DNA of 58,764 nt. It comes from Clostridiales bacterium. Its GTDB lineage: Bacteria; Bacillota; Clostridia; Lachnospirales; Lachnospiraceae. Within the stretch, counting starts at the first letter, position 1. Each line of letters starts with the position of its first letter. Below, in pieces: positions 16,557 to 25,311 of this stretch. Under the pieces are notes generated by a model. It was not told the origin of the DNA. It ran no database searches and saw only the letters and a list, made by a program, of their open reading frames with translations. The DNA lies in the NCBI GenBank assembly GCA_029098165.1, contig JAQXNU010000015.1:1-58764 (forward strand), written 5' to 3'. The position numbers and the translations under genes are program-made.

Positions 16557-18392
16557 CTACTCACTTAATAATACTAATTCCCAACCGATTTGTATATAGT
16601 CTGGATTCTGAATCTTATCCTTATTCCATTCATAAATCTGTTTCCACATACTTTCGTTGCCATATAACCTCTTTGCAATCTTTCTTAAATAATCTCCTTT
16701 GGTTACAGTGTAGGTTGTAACAACGTCTGCTACTGTTGGGATTTCTTCTTTTTCATCCATAACTATCGCTTCATCCGTTCCTTTCGTTTCCGACTCTCCT
16801 ACACCAATCACAGTAGTTCGTCCAACCGCATAAGATTCTGTCGAAGGATTTGTCTTTAAATAAGCAATCAATGCTTCATCTAATGCACCATACTCAAACA
16901 ACGTTGGGAAGGCATCATTGCCAATCATCGTATAACCATCACCACCTGCAATTGTAAAGTCATTGGAAGAAAGCGTATACATAGCCTTGGGATCCATTGT
17001 TTTTCCACCAATCTTAAGATCACTGATCCGATTTCCCGGATCTTGATTAGCATTGATCGTGAATGTCATTCCAGAGGTCTGAGGAAATCCACCACTTGCT
17101 GCCGGATAATCTTTGACACCATGCTCTAGCATATCTTTAATTGCCTGACCAGTTACCTTCTTTGATACTATGATATTACCAAATGGAAATACCTCAGATA
17201 ACATACCTTTCGTAATATCTCCCACTTCAATAGAAGTACGAATCCCACCGCCATTCGTCATTGCTATTTGTGTATTCGCAGCCCATCGAATGGCATCTGC
17301 AGCCAAATTACCTAAGTTAGTCTCCGAAGTACGTACATTTTCTCGGTCTCCATCTAATCTTATTGTTGTCGTTCCTACAACTTCTTTTAAAGACTCACTC
17401 ATTTTTTCATTCGCTTCTACAAGTACATTGCCTACTTTTGTATCCACACTGGCTGCGGTTTCGTCTTCTAATAATTCAACTCGAATATTCATTGTTTTTA
17501 AAGCATTTACATCAAGGGAATAAGGAGTCATTTTTTTATCTGAATCGATCACTACACAACCTATGGTATTTAAATACTGTCCATCGCTAACCAATAAGGT
17601 TTTGGAATCATTCTTTTCAATACAGCTTTGTAATGTACTATGACTATGTCCATCAATAAATAAATCAATGCCATTAACTTCATTGAGCAGATCGACCGAA
17701 GTTGGAATGGAGCTTTCATCAATTCCAATATGTCCTAATCCGATGATTAATTCAGCTCCCTCCGACTTCAACTGCTGAACTTCCGTTTTGGCCTGTTTCA
17801 CTGGGTCAAAAAATGTAAGTCCAACTACATTGTTCGGATTTGTCTTAGTAACTGTTTCCATTGTTGAAAGTCCAAATATTCCGTACTTTATGCCATTTTT
17901 CTCAATGATAATATGATTTTTGACAAATGGTGTCTTATCTTTTTCCTTTACCACATTAGAAGCAAGTATTGGGAAGTTCAGTTTTTTTTCTAACTCAAGC
18001 ACATGGTTCCATCCATAATTATAGTCGTGATTACCTAATGCCATGGCATCATAGCCACAAGCATTCATTAGTGTTGCAATAGTCTCGCCTTTATCAATGG
18101 TTGCTATTGGTTTTCCATGAAATGTATCGCCTGCATCCAAGAGCAGAACTTCCGCCCCATTCGCGATACATATCTTTTTTAAGGCTGCAACTGCTGAGAT
18201 TCCCACACTATTGTCTATTCCCTGATCCACACGTCCATGAATATCATTCGTATGAAGGATTACCGTCTTTCCAGATAGATCCTTCAGATCAAATCTTGAT
18301 GACTCATCTGCCTTAGCTTGTATTGGTGCAAATAAACCAAGTACAAGAGCCAATGTTAGTAACATCAGCAACAACATTGTCCTGAGTTTCAT
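16557..18392 (-). CDS. Secreted 5'-nucleotidase / metallophosphoesterase with C-terminal LysM
   Basis: This 611-residue exported enzyme has a signal peptide (residues about 1-28, cleavage near QAKA), the metallophosphoesterase motifs HTNDIHGR, DAGDTFHG, GNHDYNYG and GHSHS, then a 5'-nucleotidase C-terminal domain (NLGNLAADA, NGGGIR, NDFTIAGGDGY). A linker leads to one LysM domain (from about residue 562, TVTKGDYLRKIAKRLYG), which should hold it on peptidoglycan. It would release nucleosides and phosphate outside the cell. AAAGGTGG precedes the ATG. It resembles UshA/YfkN, but LysM replaces the more usual sortase or lipid anchor. Confidence 0.9.
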   Translation of the reverse strand: MKLRTMLLLMLLTLALVLGLFAPIQAKADESSRFDLKDLSGKTVILHTNDIHGRVDQGIDNSVGISAVAALKKICIANGAEVLLLDAGDTFHGKPIATIDKGETIATLMNACGYDAMALGNHDYNYGWNHVLELEKKLNFPILASNVVKEKDKTPFVKNHIIIEKNGIKYGIFGLSTMETVTKTNPNNVVGLTFFDPVKQAKTEVQQLKSEGAELIIGLGHIGIDESSIPTSVDLLNEVNGIDLFIDGHSHSTLQSCIEKNDSKTLLVSDGQYLNTIGCVVIDSDKKMTPYSLDVNALKTMNIRVELLEDETAASVDTKVGNVLVEANEKMSESLKEVVGTTTIRLDGDRENVRTSETNLGNLAADAIRWAANTQIAMTNGGGIRTSIEVGDITKGMLSEVFPFGNIIVSKKVTGQAIKDMLEHGVKDYPAASGGFPQTSGMTFTINANQDPGNRISDLKIGGKTMDPKAMYTLSSNDFTIAGGDGYTMIGNDAFPTLFEYGALDEALIAYLKTNPSTESYAVGRTTVIGVGESETKGTDEAIVMDEKEEIPTVADVVTTYTVTKGDYLRKIAKRLYGNESMWKQIYEWNKDKIQNPDYIQIGWELVLLSE

Positions 18393-18484
18393 ACTGAACC
18401 ACCTTTCTTAACTTTTTTATGAATAATAGTATGCCTGTCTTTGATTTACCATATCCAATAGAACGGAATTAGCAATAATAAGAT

Positions 18485-18522
18485 AGGCTATCGCACTTCT
18501 GATTATGAAAATACGATAGCCT
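18485..18522 (-). terminator. Possible terminator of the NhaC-family gene
   Basis: AGGCTATCG and CGATAGCCT pair around a 20-base loop. The sequence after it on the minus strand is only moderately T-rich. It lies 18 bases after the antiporter stop codon. Confidence 0.55.
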
Positions 18523-18539
18523 CCGTCGTTAAGATTCGA

Positions 18540-20336
18540 TTATTTTTTTTCTGTATCTGTTATTTTATATTCTAATACCTTGCTTGATTTACAGAACTTA
18601 TCAATACAAACAATAGTTATGATCATAAGTGCAATCGAAATTGGTAATGCAATCAACCAATTTTGAACAAATGCTGCAATAATATAACATACAAAGGATA
18701 CCCCTGCACAAATTAAGGCATATGGTAACTGAGTAGTTACATGATTGATATGATCACACTGCGCTCCTGTCGATGCCATAATCGTCGTATCCGAAATTGG
18801 TGAAATGTGATCGCCACATACTGCACCTGCTAAGCATGCAGATACAGCGATGATCAACATTTCAGAACCTGGTTCTAAGATAGCAAATACGATTGGAAGC
18901 AAGATAGAGAATGTCCCCCATGATGTACCAGTTGCAAATGCTAAACCAATAGAAATCAAAAAGATAACTGCTGGTAAGAATAACTGAAGAGAACCTGCAG
19001 CCCCTTCTACTAAATCGTGAACAAAGACATCAGCACCTAATAATCTTGTCATTCCACTTAATGTCCATGCAAAAACTAAGATTAAGATTGCTGGTACCAT
19101 GGATTTGAATCCTTCTGGAATTGCTTCTGTAAAGCCTTTTAAAGTAATAACTTTTCTAGGAATGTATAATAAGAAAGTTAACACTAAAGCAATAAAGGAA
19201 CCATAAGCTAACCCTAAAGAAGCATCACTATTTGCAAATGCATCGATAAAGGATGTTCCATCAAAGAATCCTCCGGTATATAAAAGTCCTACAACACAAC
19301 ATGCAACCAACATTACAACCGGAAGGATCAGATCGATCACTTTTCCTTTTCCTGCTACTTCTTGATTCTCTACATCTGCGTATGGTCTTGCATCTGTTGT
19401 ATATAAATCACCATTTATAGCATTTTCTTCGTGCTTTTCCATAGGACCAAAATCAAATTTTAAGATGATCATGCCCACTACCATAACGATTGTCAGGATT
19501 GCATAGAAGTTATAAGGGATTGCTTTTATAAAAAGACTAAATCCATCCTGTCCTTCCGCAATACCAGTTACCGCTGCAGCCCATGATGAGATTGGTGCAA
19601 TGATACAAATTGGTGCTGCTGTCGAGTCGATGATATAAGCAAGTTTTGCCCTGGAAACCTTAAATTTATCCGTTACTGGTCGCATAACTGAACCAACGGT
19701 TAAACAGTTGAAGTAATCATCCACAAAAATTGCTGCGCCTAAACCAAAAGTAGCCGCCATCGCACCTTTTCTGGATCTAATCTTAGTACTAGCCCATTGT
19801 CCATAAGCAGCACTTCCACCAACTTTATTCATTAAGTTTACCATGATACCTAACACTACTAAAAAGATTAAGATACCAACGTGTCCGCTATTCGATAAGT
19901 TAGCAATGATACCAGCGTCAAAGATATTCTCAATTGTTTTTATTGGATTGAAATTAGCATATAGCAACGCTCCTGCTACAATACCTACGAATAAGGAAAG
20001 ATAAACTTCCTTTGTAATCAATGCTAATCCGATTGCAACAATCGGTGGTATCAAAGCCCAGAATGTTGCATAAAATGGAACTTGTTCCTTTGTCAGGTAA
20101 AGATTTACCTCTTCGATTTCCTGATTCAGTGCGTCCATTTCTTCACTTTTTTGATCGATTATCTGTTGTGCTTCTTCTACTGATGTGTATCCGCTGTCAG
20201 ACTCCTCAGTTACCTGTACTTCCATATTCATTGTTGACTGTGCATTTGCAGTCATTACAGGAACTAATGGCATTACAACGAGTACGAGCGAAAGTAAACT
20301 CATTAATACTACTTTCATTTTTCTTGAATTACTCAT
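18540..20336 (-). CDS. NhaC-family carrier controlled by a lysine riboswitch (candidate lysine transporter)
   Basis: This 598-residue carrier has about 12 membrane helices and the NhaC-superfamily motifs (FVDDYFNCLTVGSVMRP and GTSWGTFSILLPI). It carries an unusual N-terminal extension: a signal-peptide-like segment (about residues 8-32) and a predicted coiled-coil of 50 residues before the first carrier helix. A lysine riboswitch stands directly upstream, and NhaC-superfamily genes under such riboswitches were proposed as lysine transporters (LysW). I therefore infer lysine transport rather than plain Na+/H+ exchange. Import or export is not settled. TAGGAGG precedes the ATG and partly follows the terminator of the riboswitch. 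Confidence 0.8.
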   Translation of the reverse strand: MSNSRKMKVVLMSLLSLVLVVMPLVPVMTANAQSTMNMEVQVTEESDSGYTSVEEAQQIIDQKSEEMDALNQEIEEVNLYLTKEQVPFYATFWALIPPIVAIGLALITKEVYLSLFVGIVAGALLYANFNPIKTIENIFDAGIIANLSNSGHVGILIFLVVLGIMVNLMNKVGGSAAYGQWASTKIRSRKGAMAATFGLGAAIFVDDYFNCLTVGSVMRPVTDKFKVSRAKLAYIIDSTAAPICIIAPISSWAAAVTGIAEGQDGFSLFIKAIPYNFYAILTIVMVVGMIILKFDFGPMEKHEENAINGDLYTTDARPYADVENQEVAGKGKVIDLILPVVMLVACCVVGLLYTGGFFDGTSFIDAFANSDASLGLAYGSFIALVLTFLLYIPRKVITLKGFTEAIPEGFKSMVPAILILVFAWTLSGMTRLLGADVFVHDLVEGAAGSLQLFLPAVIFLISIGLAFATGTSWGTFSILLPIVFAILEPGSEMLIIAVSACLAGAVCGDHISPISDTTIMASTGAQCDHINHVTTQLPYALICAGVSFVCYIIAAFVQNWLIALPISIALMIITIVCIDKFCKSSKVLEYKITDTEKK

Positions 20337-20350
20337 CCTATATTCCTCCT

Positions 20351-20395
20351 AAAAAAATTAGCCATGGAACAGTCTTAAAGCTGCTTCATGACCAA
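20351..20395 (-). terminator. Expression-platform terminator of the lysine riboswitch
   Basis: On the minus strand TTGGTCATG and CATGGCTAA form nine pairs, extended inside by GCAG/CTGT, and are followed by seven Ts. It ends immediately before the ribosome binding site of the carrier gene, so the T run and RBS are adjacent. Confidence 0.7.
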
Positions 20396-20439
20396 AATTA
20401 CATAAGAAAAAAATCATAGGATTTGATATGTACTTCAGG

Positions 20440-20605
20440 TATGATAGCGCTCCACATAATTATGTGACAGTCTGATACATATTTTGCATCAGCCCAGCAA
20501 TAAGATTCCAGGAAAACCTTATCACTTCGGCAACAATTCCTTTCGCATCCTCTACATTCCTGTTAATGAAAATGTTACTAATAATTGTTGCACCTCTATC
20601 AAAGT
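20440..20605 (-). ncRNA. Lysine riboswitch (L-box)
   Basis: The minus strand shows the conserved L-box landmarks in order: GATAGAGGTGC, AGTAAC, GCGAAAGG, GCCGAAG, GCTGGG and ACTGTCA, closing with GAGCGCTATC. The first and last landmarks pair as helix P1. It lies about 105 bases upstream of the NhaC-family gene, with a terminator in between. An additional weak pairing (ATCATA in the 3' strand of P1 with TATGAT before a T run at 20410-20416) may compete with P1. The sign of the switch is not clear from sequence alone. Confidence 0.9.
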
Positions 20606-20675
20606 CTTATTATTACACTTTATTCGTTTGTGAAATAATCGTGCTTTAGCACAAAAAGACATAACCATAGCTTAT

Positions 20676-20706
20676 AAAAGAGCATAACACGAAGTTATGC
20701 TCTTTT
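20676..20706 (-). terminator. Intrinsic terminator of the chemoreceptor gene
   Basis: AAAAGAGCATAAC and GTTATGCTCTTTT pair perfectly around a five-base loop and end in Ts on the minus strand. It lies 33 bases after the chemoreceptor stop codon. Confidence 0.9.
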
Positions 20707-20739
20707 CAATAGTTTTTTTTAAATCTATAATATTTTATA

Positions 20740-21990
20740 TTAATACAACTTAAATGCTTCTACTTTTTCTCGTAGAGCATATGCCTCTTCTTTCAATAAT
20801 TCTGCCATTTCTGCACTTTCAATGGCTGTCTGCTGATTACTGTCGACAACGTTTGCAATTTGCTCTACTGCTAATGTAAATTGAGAAATCAACTCATTCT
20901 GAATCTGAGAATTGTTGCTAATTTCCTCCATTACAGCAACTACTTCTTTTGCAACTTTCGATACTTCTTTTGTAGAATTTGCAGAAACACCAGCTAGTTC
21001 AACACCTCTTTGTACTGCTGAAAGTGTGTTATTAATTAATTCCGAAGTCAATTTTACTGCAGCAACACTCTGGTTCGCTAGATTACCAATCTCGCCTGCA
21101 ACAACTGCAAATCCTCGACCACTTTCTCCTGCTCGTGCTGCTTCAATCGATGCATTTAAAGATAGCAAATTGGTTTGACTTGCAATCCCTTCTATTGTCT
21201 GAATGATATCTACGATATCATTGGAGGACTTTCTAATATTCTCCATAGCTCCTAGTAATTCCGTCATTTTATCGTTACTTGTTTCTGCCGTTATACTCAT
21301 AGAATCCATCATATCTTTTGCTGTCACTGCATTATTAGCATTAGCAGCTACTTGAGTGGAGATCTCTTGAATTGATGCCGTAACTTCCTCAATAGAACTT
21401 GCCTGATCAGCGGTTCCTTCTGATAATCTTGCAGAAGTTTGCTGCATTTTTTCTGACCCTGATGCAACCGAATCTGCCGATTGATTGATTCCGTTTAGAG
21501 TACTATTTAATGAAGAGGATATCTGAAGTAATGAATGTTTGATCACTTGAAATTGACCATCATATGCTTGGTTAAGTTCCACATTCATATCTCCATCTGC
21601 AATATGATCCAATACCTGAGATACTTCGCTAATATAAGAATGGTATTGATTCAACTGACTTAATGTCTTTTCTAAAGCTTCTGCAAAAGTACCAAATTCA
21701 TCTGCTGTTTTTAAAGAATCCTCGACTATAATATCAAGGTTACCATTCGCTACTTCCTCAATAATCTTTTGAAAGTCTTTAATTTCTTGAATGATTGATA
21801 CTGAGATAACTCTCGTAAATGATGCACCGATGGCTGCAAATATTACAAATCCAGATATAATGATCACCATATTATCTGTCAAATATGTTAGCACTAGCAT
21901 GGTAAATATTAAGCATAATGCTAATACAGCCAAAGATGCAATTCTTAAGCGTATTCCAATGTTCTTTAACTTAGTAACTATTTTTCTCAT
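20740..21990 (-). CDS. Methyl-accepting chemotaxis protein without an extracellular sensor domain
   Basis: This 416-residue receptor has two membrane helices (about residues 15-36 and 40-63) joined by only a few residues, then a HAMP-like region and a long helical signalling domain. The CheA/CheW-binding tip is readable (IQTIEGIASQTNLLSLNASIEAARAGESGRGFAVVAGEI in part: SIEAARAGE, GRGFAVVA). The lack of an extracellular domain suggests it senses membrane or cytoplasmic conditions. AAAGGAGG lies six bases before the ATG at 21990, so the in-frame ATG at 22008 is not the start. It may work with the CheX/CheY pair at 51-1314. Confidence 0.9.
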   Translation of the reverse strand: MRKIVTKLKNIGIRLRIASLAVLALCLIFTMLVLTYLTDNMVIIISGFVIFAAIGASFTRVISVSIIQEIKDFQKIIEEVANGNLDIIVEDSLKTADEFGTFAEALEKTLSQLNQYHSYISEVSQVLDHIADGDMNVELNQAYDGQFQVIKHSLLQISSSLNSTLNGINQSADSVASGSEKMQQTSARLSEGTADQASSIEEVTASIQEISTQVAANANNAVTAKDMMDSMSITAETSNDKMTELLGAMENIRKSSNDIVDIIQTIEGIASQTNLLSLNASIEAARAGESGRGFAVVAGEIGNLANQSVAAVKLTSELINNTLSAVQRGVELAGVSANSTKEVSKVAKEVVAVMEEISNNSQIQNELISQFTLAVEQIANVVDSNQQTAIESAEMAELLKEEAYALREKVEAFKLY

Positions 21991-22072
21991 TTGTAACCTC
22001 CTTTTCATTGGAGACTATTATATCTTATTTTTTTTTAAATGAAAACATTTTTTTCGCCCTTTATAAGAAAAT

Positions 22073-22110
22073 TAAAAAGACTGTTTCAAAGTTCAACTCT
22101 GAAACAGCCT
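22073..22110 (-). terminator. Intrinsic terminator of the fsa gene
   Basis: CTGTTTCA and TGAAACAG pair, with a T-rich tail (TCTTTTTAATT) on the minus strand, about 20 bases after the aldolase stop codon. Confidence 0.8.
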
Positions 22111-22128
22111 CATAACTTATGTTCTATT

Positions 22129-22785
22129 TTATTTATCACCAAAAACTGCTTTATAATCAGCCTGGAATTTTTCAATACCCTGAGTTGTTAATGGATGTTT
22201 TGTCATCTGCTCAATTACACTATAAGGAACTGTTGCAATATCAGCACCAGCTAATGCACAGTCAGTAACATGAATTGGATTACGTACGCTTGCAGCGATG
22301 ATCTCAGTCTTAATCTGATGAACGCTAAAGATATCAGCGATATTACGAATTAAGTCAATACCTGGCATAGAGATATCATCTAATCTACCTAAGAATGGAG
22401 ATACATAAGTAGCACCTGCTCTAGCAGCTAATAAAGCCTGGTTAGCAGAGAAGATTAATGTAACATTTGTTTTAATTCCTTCTGCAGATAATACTTTAAC
22501 TGCTTTTAAACCTTCCACTGTCATAGGAATCTTAACAACCATGTTCTTATGAATTGCAGCGATTTCTCTACCTTCTTTGATCATACCTTCAGCATCTAAT
22601 GTAGTAGCCTTAACTTCGCCACTGATTGGTCCATCTACGATTGAAGTGATTTCTTTGATTACTTCAACAAAATCTCTTCCCTCTTTTGCGATTAAGGAAG
22701 GGTTCGTTGTTACACCACAGATAACACCCATATCGTTTGCTTTTTTAATATCTTCTACTTTTGCAGTATCAACAAAAAATCTCAT
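22129..22785 (-). CDS. fsa: Fructose-6-phosphate aldolase / transaldolase-like (TalC/FSA family)
   Basis: This 218-residue protein belongs to the short transaldolase family. It starts [18 protein letters not shown] and contains [13 protein letters not shown], the Schiff-base lysine region [13 protein letters not shown], and [13 protein letters not shown]. It catalyses either sedoheptulose/fructose transaldol transfer or direct aldol cleavage of fructose 6-phosphate; the short family contains both. AAAGGAGTA lies just upstream of the ATG. It has its own promoter and terminator. Confidence 0.9.
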   Translation of the reverse strand: MRFFVDTAKVEDIKKANDMGVICGVTTNPSLIAKEGRDFVEVIKEITSIVDGPISGEVKATTLDAEGMIKEGREIAAIHKNMVVKIPMTVEGLKAVKVLSAEGIKTNVTLIFSANQALLAARAGATYVSPFLGRLDDISMPGIDLIRNIADIFSVHQIKTEIIAASVRNPIHVTDCALAGADIATVPYSVIEQMTKHPLTTQGIEKFQADYKAVFGDK

Positions 22786-22844
22786 AGTATTACTCCTTTT
22801 CTTTATGCAATATTTAGTTTAGTCACAAAACTATTATATATATT

Positions 22845-22873
22845 ATTGTACTACTACAAACCTGCCTCGTCAA
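22845..22873 (-). promoter_or_regulatory. Probable promoter of fsa
   Basis: On the minus strand TTGACG (22868-22873) and TACAAT (22845-22850) are 17 bases apart, about 60 bases before the start codon. Confidence 0.55.
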
Positions 22874-22921
22874 GTTCTCTTTCTAGTTTACGTTGAAATA
22901 ATTCATAATTCCACAAAAAAG

Positions 22922-22954
22922 TGTTCATCTTTTTTGCAGTTTTTTCACAGTCTC
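22922..22954. repeat. Partial copy of the palindromic repeat element (right end only)
   Basis: The minus strand reads GACTGTGAAAAAACTGC followed by a few As and GATGAAC, matching the right terminus of the full copy at 23733-23874 (GGCTGTGAAAAAACAGC ... GATGAGC) with few differences. The stem and loop are missing. It lies between the fsa promoter and the end of the glycerate kinase/GntP remnant. Confidence 0.5.
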
Positions 22955-22969
22955 TATTCTCTTATATTC

Positions 22970-23590
22970 TTACACGACTAAATATACAATAATAGATACA
23001 ATCGTTGTTGTTAAACCAATTAGTGCTTCATAAGGAATCAGTTTCAATCGTTCCGTTATGCTAAACTGAGCTAAATCAATTTCAAAGTTTTCTGCTGCTA
23101 TCGTATTCGAATTTGGAGAGATTACATTTCCTGCTTTACCACCACCGATCATAGCAAGTAAGATACTTGCTTTATTCAGACGAGCACGTTCTCTAATCGC
23201 TAATCCAATCGGAGCAACCGTAATAACTGCAATATCAATAAATACACCTACTGCACACAAAATCATCGTTGCAATAGCAAGTGAGATAAATGCTCTCTTC
23301 TGACCAAGCTTACCAACAATGACTTCTGCAATCTTGGCCGCAGCGCCCGTCTTTATCAGAGTTCCTGCCAAGATACCAGATGTGATGATACGCAAAACTG
23401 AAGACATGATGCCTTGAGCACCAGTGATCATGGTTGCTACCGTATCAGTCAATCCTGCTCCTCCATCTGCTAATGGAACAACTTCTACCTAAGCATCCAT
23501 TACTTTTAAGATTCCGTCTTTTGTTGCTCTTCCTGCCTCCATTGAAGATAAACTACCCTTGTATGAATCAATTGCTACAACAACTTTCAT
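22970..23590 (-). pseudogene. Chimeric remnant: glycerate kinase start fused to GntP-family permease end
   Basis: Reading from the ATG at 23590 (AAGGAG upstream), the first 45 codons encode the start of a glycerate kinase: MKVVVAIDSYKGSLSS, then EAGRATKDGILKV, an in-frame TAG, and VEVVPLADGGAG. The same frame then becomes the C-terminal 145 residues of a GntP-family permease (IMSSVLRIITSGILAGTL, NVISPNSNTIAAENFEI). Glycerate kinase (about 380 residues) and a GntP-type glycerate/gluconate permease (about 430) are commonly adjacent genes. A single deletion of roughly 2 kb that removed most of both would produce this. The nonsense codon shows the fusion is not translated as one protein. Confidence 0.75.
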
Positions 23591-23732
23591 CTCCTCAAAC
23601 TCCTTCCTTATCTCATACACAAGAAATATTATTGAGCTTTCTTATACGATGTCAAACAATTATAAGTTTATTATTCTCCATGATGGCAAACTGATACACA
23701 ATAATATATCCAAATTTTTTGAATAAAAAATT

Positions 23733-23874
23733 AGCTGTGTAAAAACTGCAATGAGGAGAGAGGTGGGGAATCATATTAGAATTTGACTGCCTTTCCCTTT
23801 CGGCCGGACATAGCAAAATTCTAATATGATTCCCCACCTCTCTCGCTCATCTGTTTTGCTGTTTTTTCACAGCC
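23733..23874. repeat. Long palindromic repeat element, copy 1
   Basis: Outer ends are related to GGCTGTGAAAAAACAGC and its complement. Inside is a stem of about 30 bases (GAGAGGTGGGGAATCATATT on the left and its complement on the right), then a central segment GCCTTTCCCTTTCGGCCGGA shared by all full copies. It lies downstream of the amino-acid transporter ATPase gene. Both strands give a short open frame containing HIRILLCPAERERQSNSN, which arises from the repeat and not from a gene. Confidence 0.85.
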
Positions 23875-23881
23875 ACTTGTA

Positions 23882-24634
23882 TTAATCCATAAATTTTCCT
23901 AAGAATGATCTTGTTCTTTCATTGTCAGAAGCAAATACTTCATCTGGTGTACCATTTTCAACGATTACACCTTGATCCATAAATATTAGTCGATCTGATA
24001 TTTCCCGAGCAAATCCCATTTCATGTGTTACAATAATCATCGTCATATGCAGACTTGCTAAGGATTTAATTACTTTTAATACTTCTCCTGTCAATTCTGG
24101 ATCTAACGCTGAAGTTGGTTCATCAAAAAATAAAATCTTCGGCTTTAGGGCAAGGGCACGTGCAATCGAAACTCGTTGCGACTGTCCTCCTGATAATTCA
24201 TATGGATAACTATCAGTTTTATCTGCCAACCCCAGACGCTCCAATAAATCTTTCGCTTCCCTTATGGCGTCTTCTTCTTTCATTCCCACAACATGTATTG
24301 GGGCTTCTGTAATATTTCTTAATACTGTATAATGTGGAAATAGATTAAAATTCTGAAAGACCAAACCGGTTTTCATGCGAATCTTTTTTAATACCTCATC
24401 ACTGGCATACTCCACTTTCTTGTTAGTTGTCACCATCGTATCTCCATCAATAACAATCGTTCCACCATCAATGGTTTCCAACCGATTAAGACAGCGTAAT
24501 AACGTCGATTTACCAGATCCAGAAGAACCGATGATTGAGATAATCTCACCATCCTCAATCGACAAAGAGATATCTTTTAGGACTTCCAGGCGGCCGAATT
24601 TTTTTCTTAAATTGGTCACTTCAACAACACTCAT
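23882..24634 (-). CDS. Polar amino-acid ABC transporter, ATP-binding protein (GlnQ type)
   Basis: This 250-residue ATPase has Walker [10 protein letters not shown] (residues 36-44), the signature LSGGQSQRV, Walker [16 protein letters not shown] and the H-loop [11 protein letters not shown], the last being diagnostic of the polar amino-acid uptake subfamily. It is the third gene of a binding protein-permease-ATPase operon, 12 bases after the permease. A copy of the palindromic repeat follows it in place of a simple terminator. The substrate cannot be named from this subunit. Confidence 0.93.
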   Translation of the reverse strand: MSVVEVTNLRKKFGRLEVLKDISLSIEDGEIISIIGSSGSGKSTLLRCLNRLETIDGGTIVIDGDTMVTTNKKVEYASDEVLKKIRMKTGLVFQNFNLFPHYTVLRNITEAPIHVVGMKEEDAIREAKDLLERLGLADKTDSYPYELSGGQSQRVSIARALALKPKILFFDEPTSALDPELTGEVLKVIKSLASLHMTMIIVTHEMGFAREISDRLIFMDQGVIVENGTPDEVFASDNERTRSFLGKFMD

Positions 24635-24646
24635 CTTTTTATCTCC

Positions 24647-25297
24647 TTATCGATAATAATCTAATTTCTTTTCTGTAATACTCATACAACGGGAAACAAT
24701 TGAGTTCATGATCAGATAAAATGCACCTGCCATAAGCAAAGGAATGATAGAACCCTCTGTACTCATCGTATCTTTTGCTAAAAGATAGATTTCTCCAACT
24801 CCAATGCAGTTAACAAGAGCTGTATCCTTGACCAATGTCATAAACTCATTTCCCATTGGTGGAAGAATACGCTTAATTACCTGCGGCAATATGATCTTAA
24901 AAAATGTCTGCCTCCTTGTAAAACCAAGTACCGTTGCTGCCTCGTATTGCCCTCTTGGCATTGATTGTATCCCAGAACGATATATCTCAGCAAAGTATGC
25001 GGCGTAATTCAGTCCCATACCAACAATTGCTGCTGTTACACGCTGCATGGTTGCACCGAATAAATAATATGGTCCAAAATAGAAGAAAAATAGCTGTAAA
25101 ATGAGTGGTGTTCCTCGCATGACTAGCAAAAAGAATCGAATTGGATAGCTAATAACCCATATTCGTGACATCCGTCCCAATGCTAATAGTAATCCTAATG
25201 GCAGGCCAATTAATAATGTAAAGAAAAATAACTTTCCTGTCATTGCTGATGCATCTAACATCAATTTAAATAATTTCCATATTGCTTCCTGTGACAT
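24647..25297 (-). CDS. Polar amino-acid ABC transporter, permease
   Basis: This 216-residue His/Glu/Gln/Arg-type permease has about five helices and the EAA loop (YEAATVLGFTRRQTFFKIILPQ in part: EAATVLGFTRRQT) that contacts the ATPase. It begins MSQEAIWKLFKLMLDASAMT. It lies 14 bases downstream of the binding protein gene. One permease gene implies a homodimeric pore. Confidence 0.92.
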   Translation of the reverse strand: MSQEAIWKLFKLMLDASAMTGKLFFFTLLIGLPLGLLLALGRMSRIWVISYPIRFFLLVMRGTPLILQLFFFYFGPYYLFGATMQRVTAAIVGMGLNYAAYFAEIYRSGIQSMPRGQYEAATVLGFTRRQTFFKIILPQVIKRILPPMGNEFMTLVKDTALVNCIGVGEIYLLAKDTMSTEGSIIPLLMAGAFYLIMNSIVSRCMSITEKKLDYYR

Positions 25298-25311
25298 GAT
25301 TCCTCCGTGAA

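Noticed and set aside
20740-21990. Internal deletion of the sensor domain in the chemoreceptor
   Set aside because: Receptors with two helices and no extracellular domain are a known natural class, and HAMP and signalling parts are continuous, so no lesion is needed.
23652-23837. Minus-strand 61-codon frame containing HIRILLCPAERERQ
   Set aside because: It lies mostly inside palindromic repeat copy 1, has no RBS, and its apparent conservation is explained by the DNA repeat.
23733-23874. Palindromic repeats as insertion sequences
   Set aside because: They are only about 145 bases long, with no room for a transposase and no clear target duplication visible by eye.
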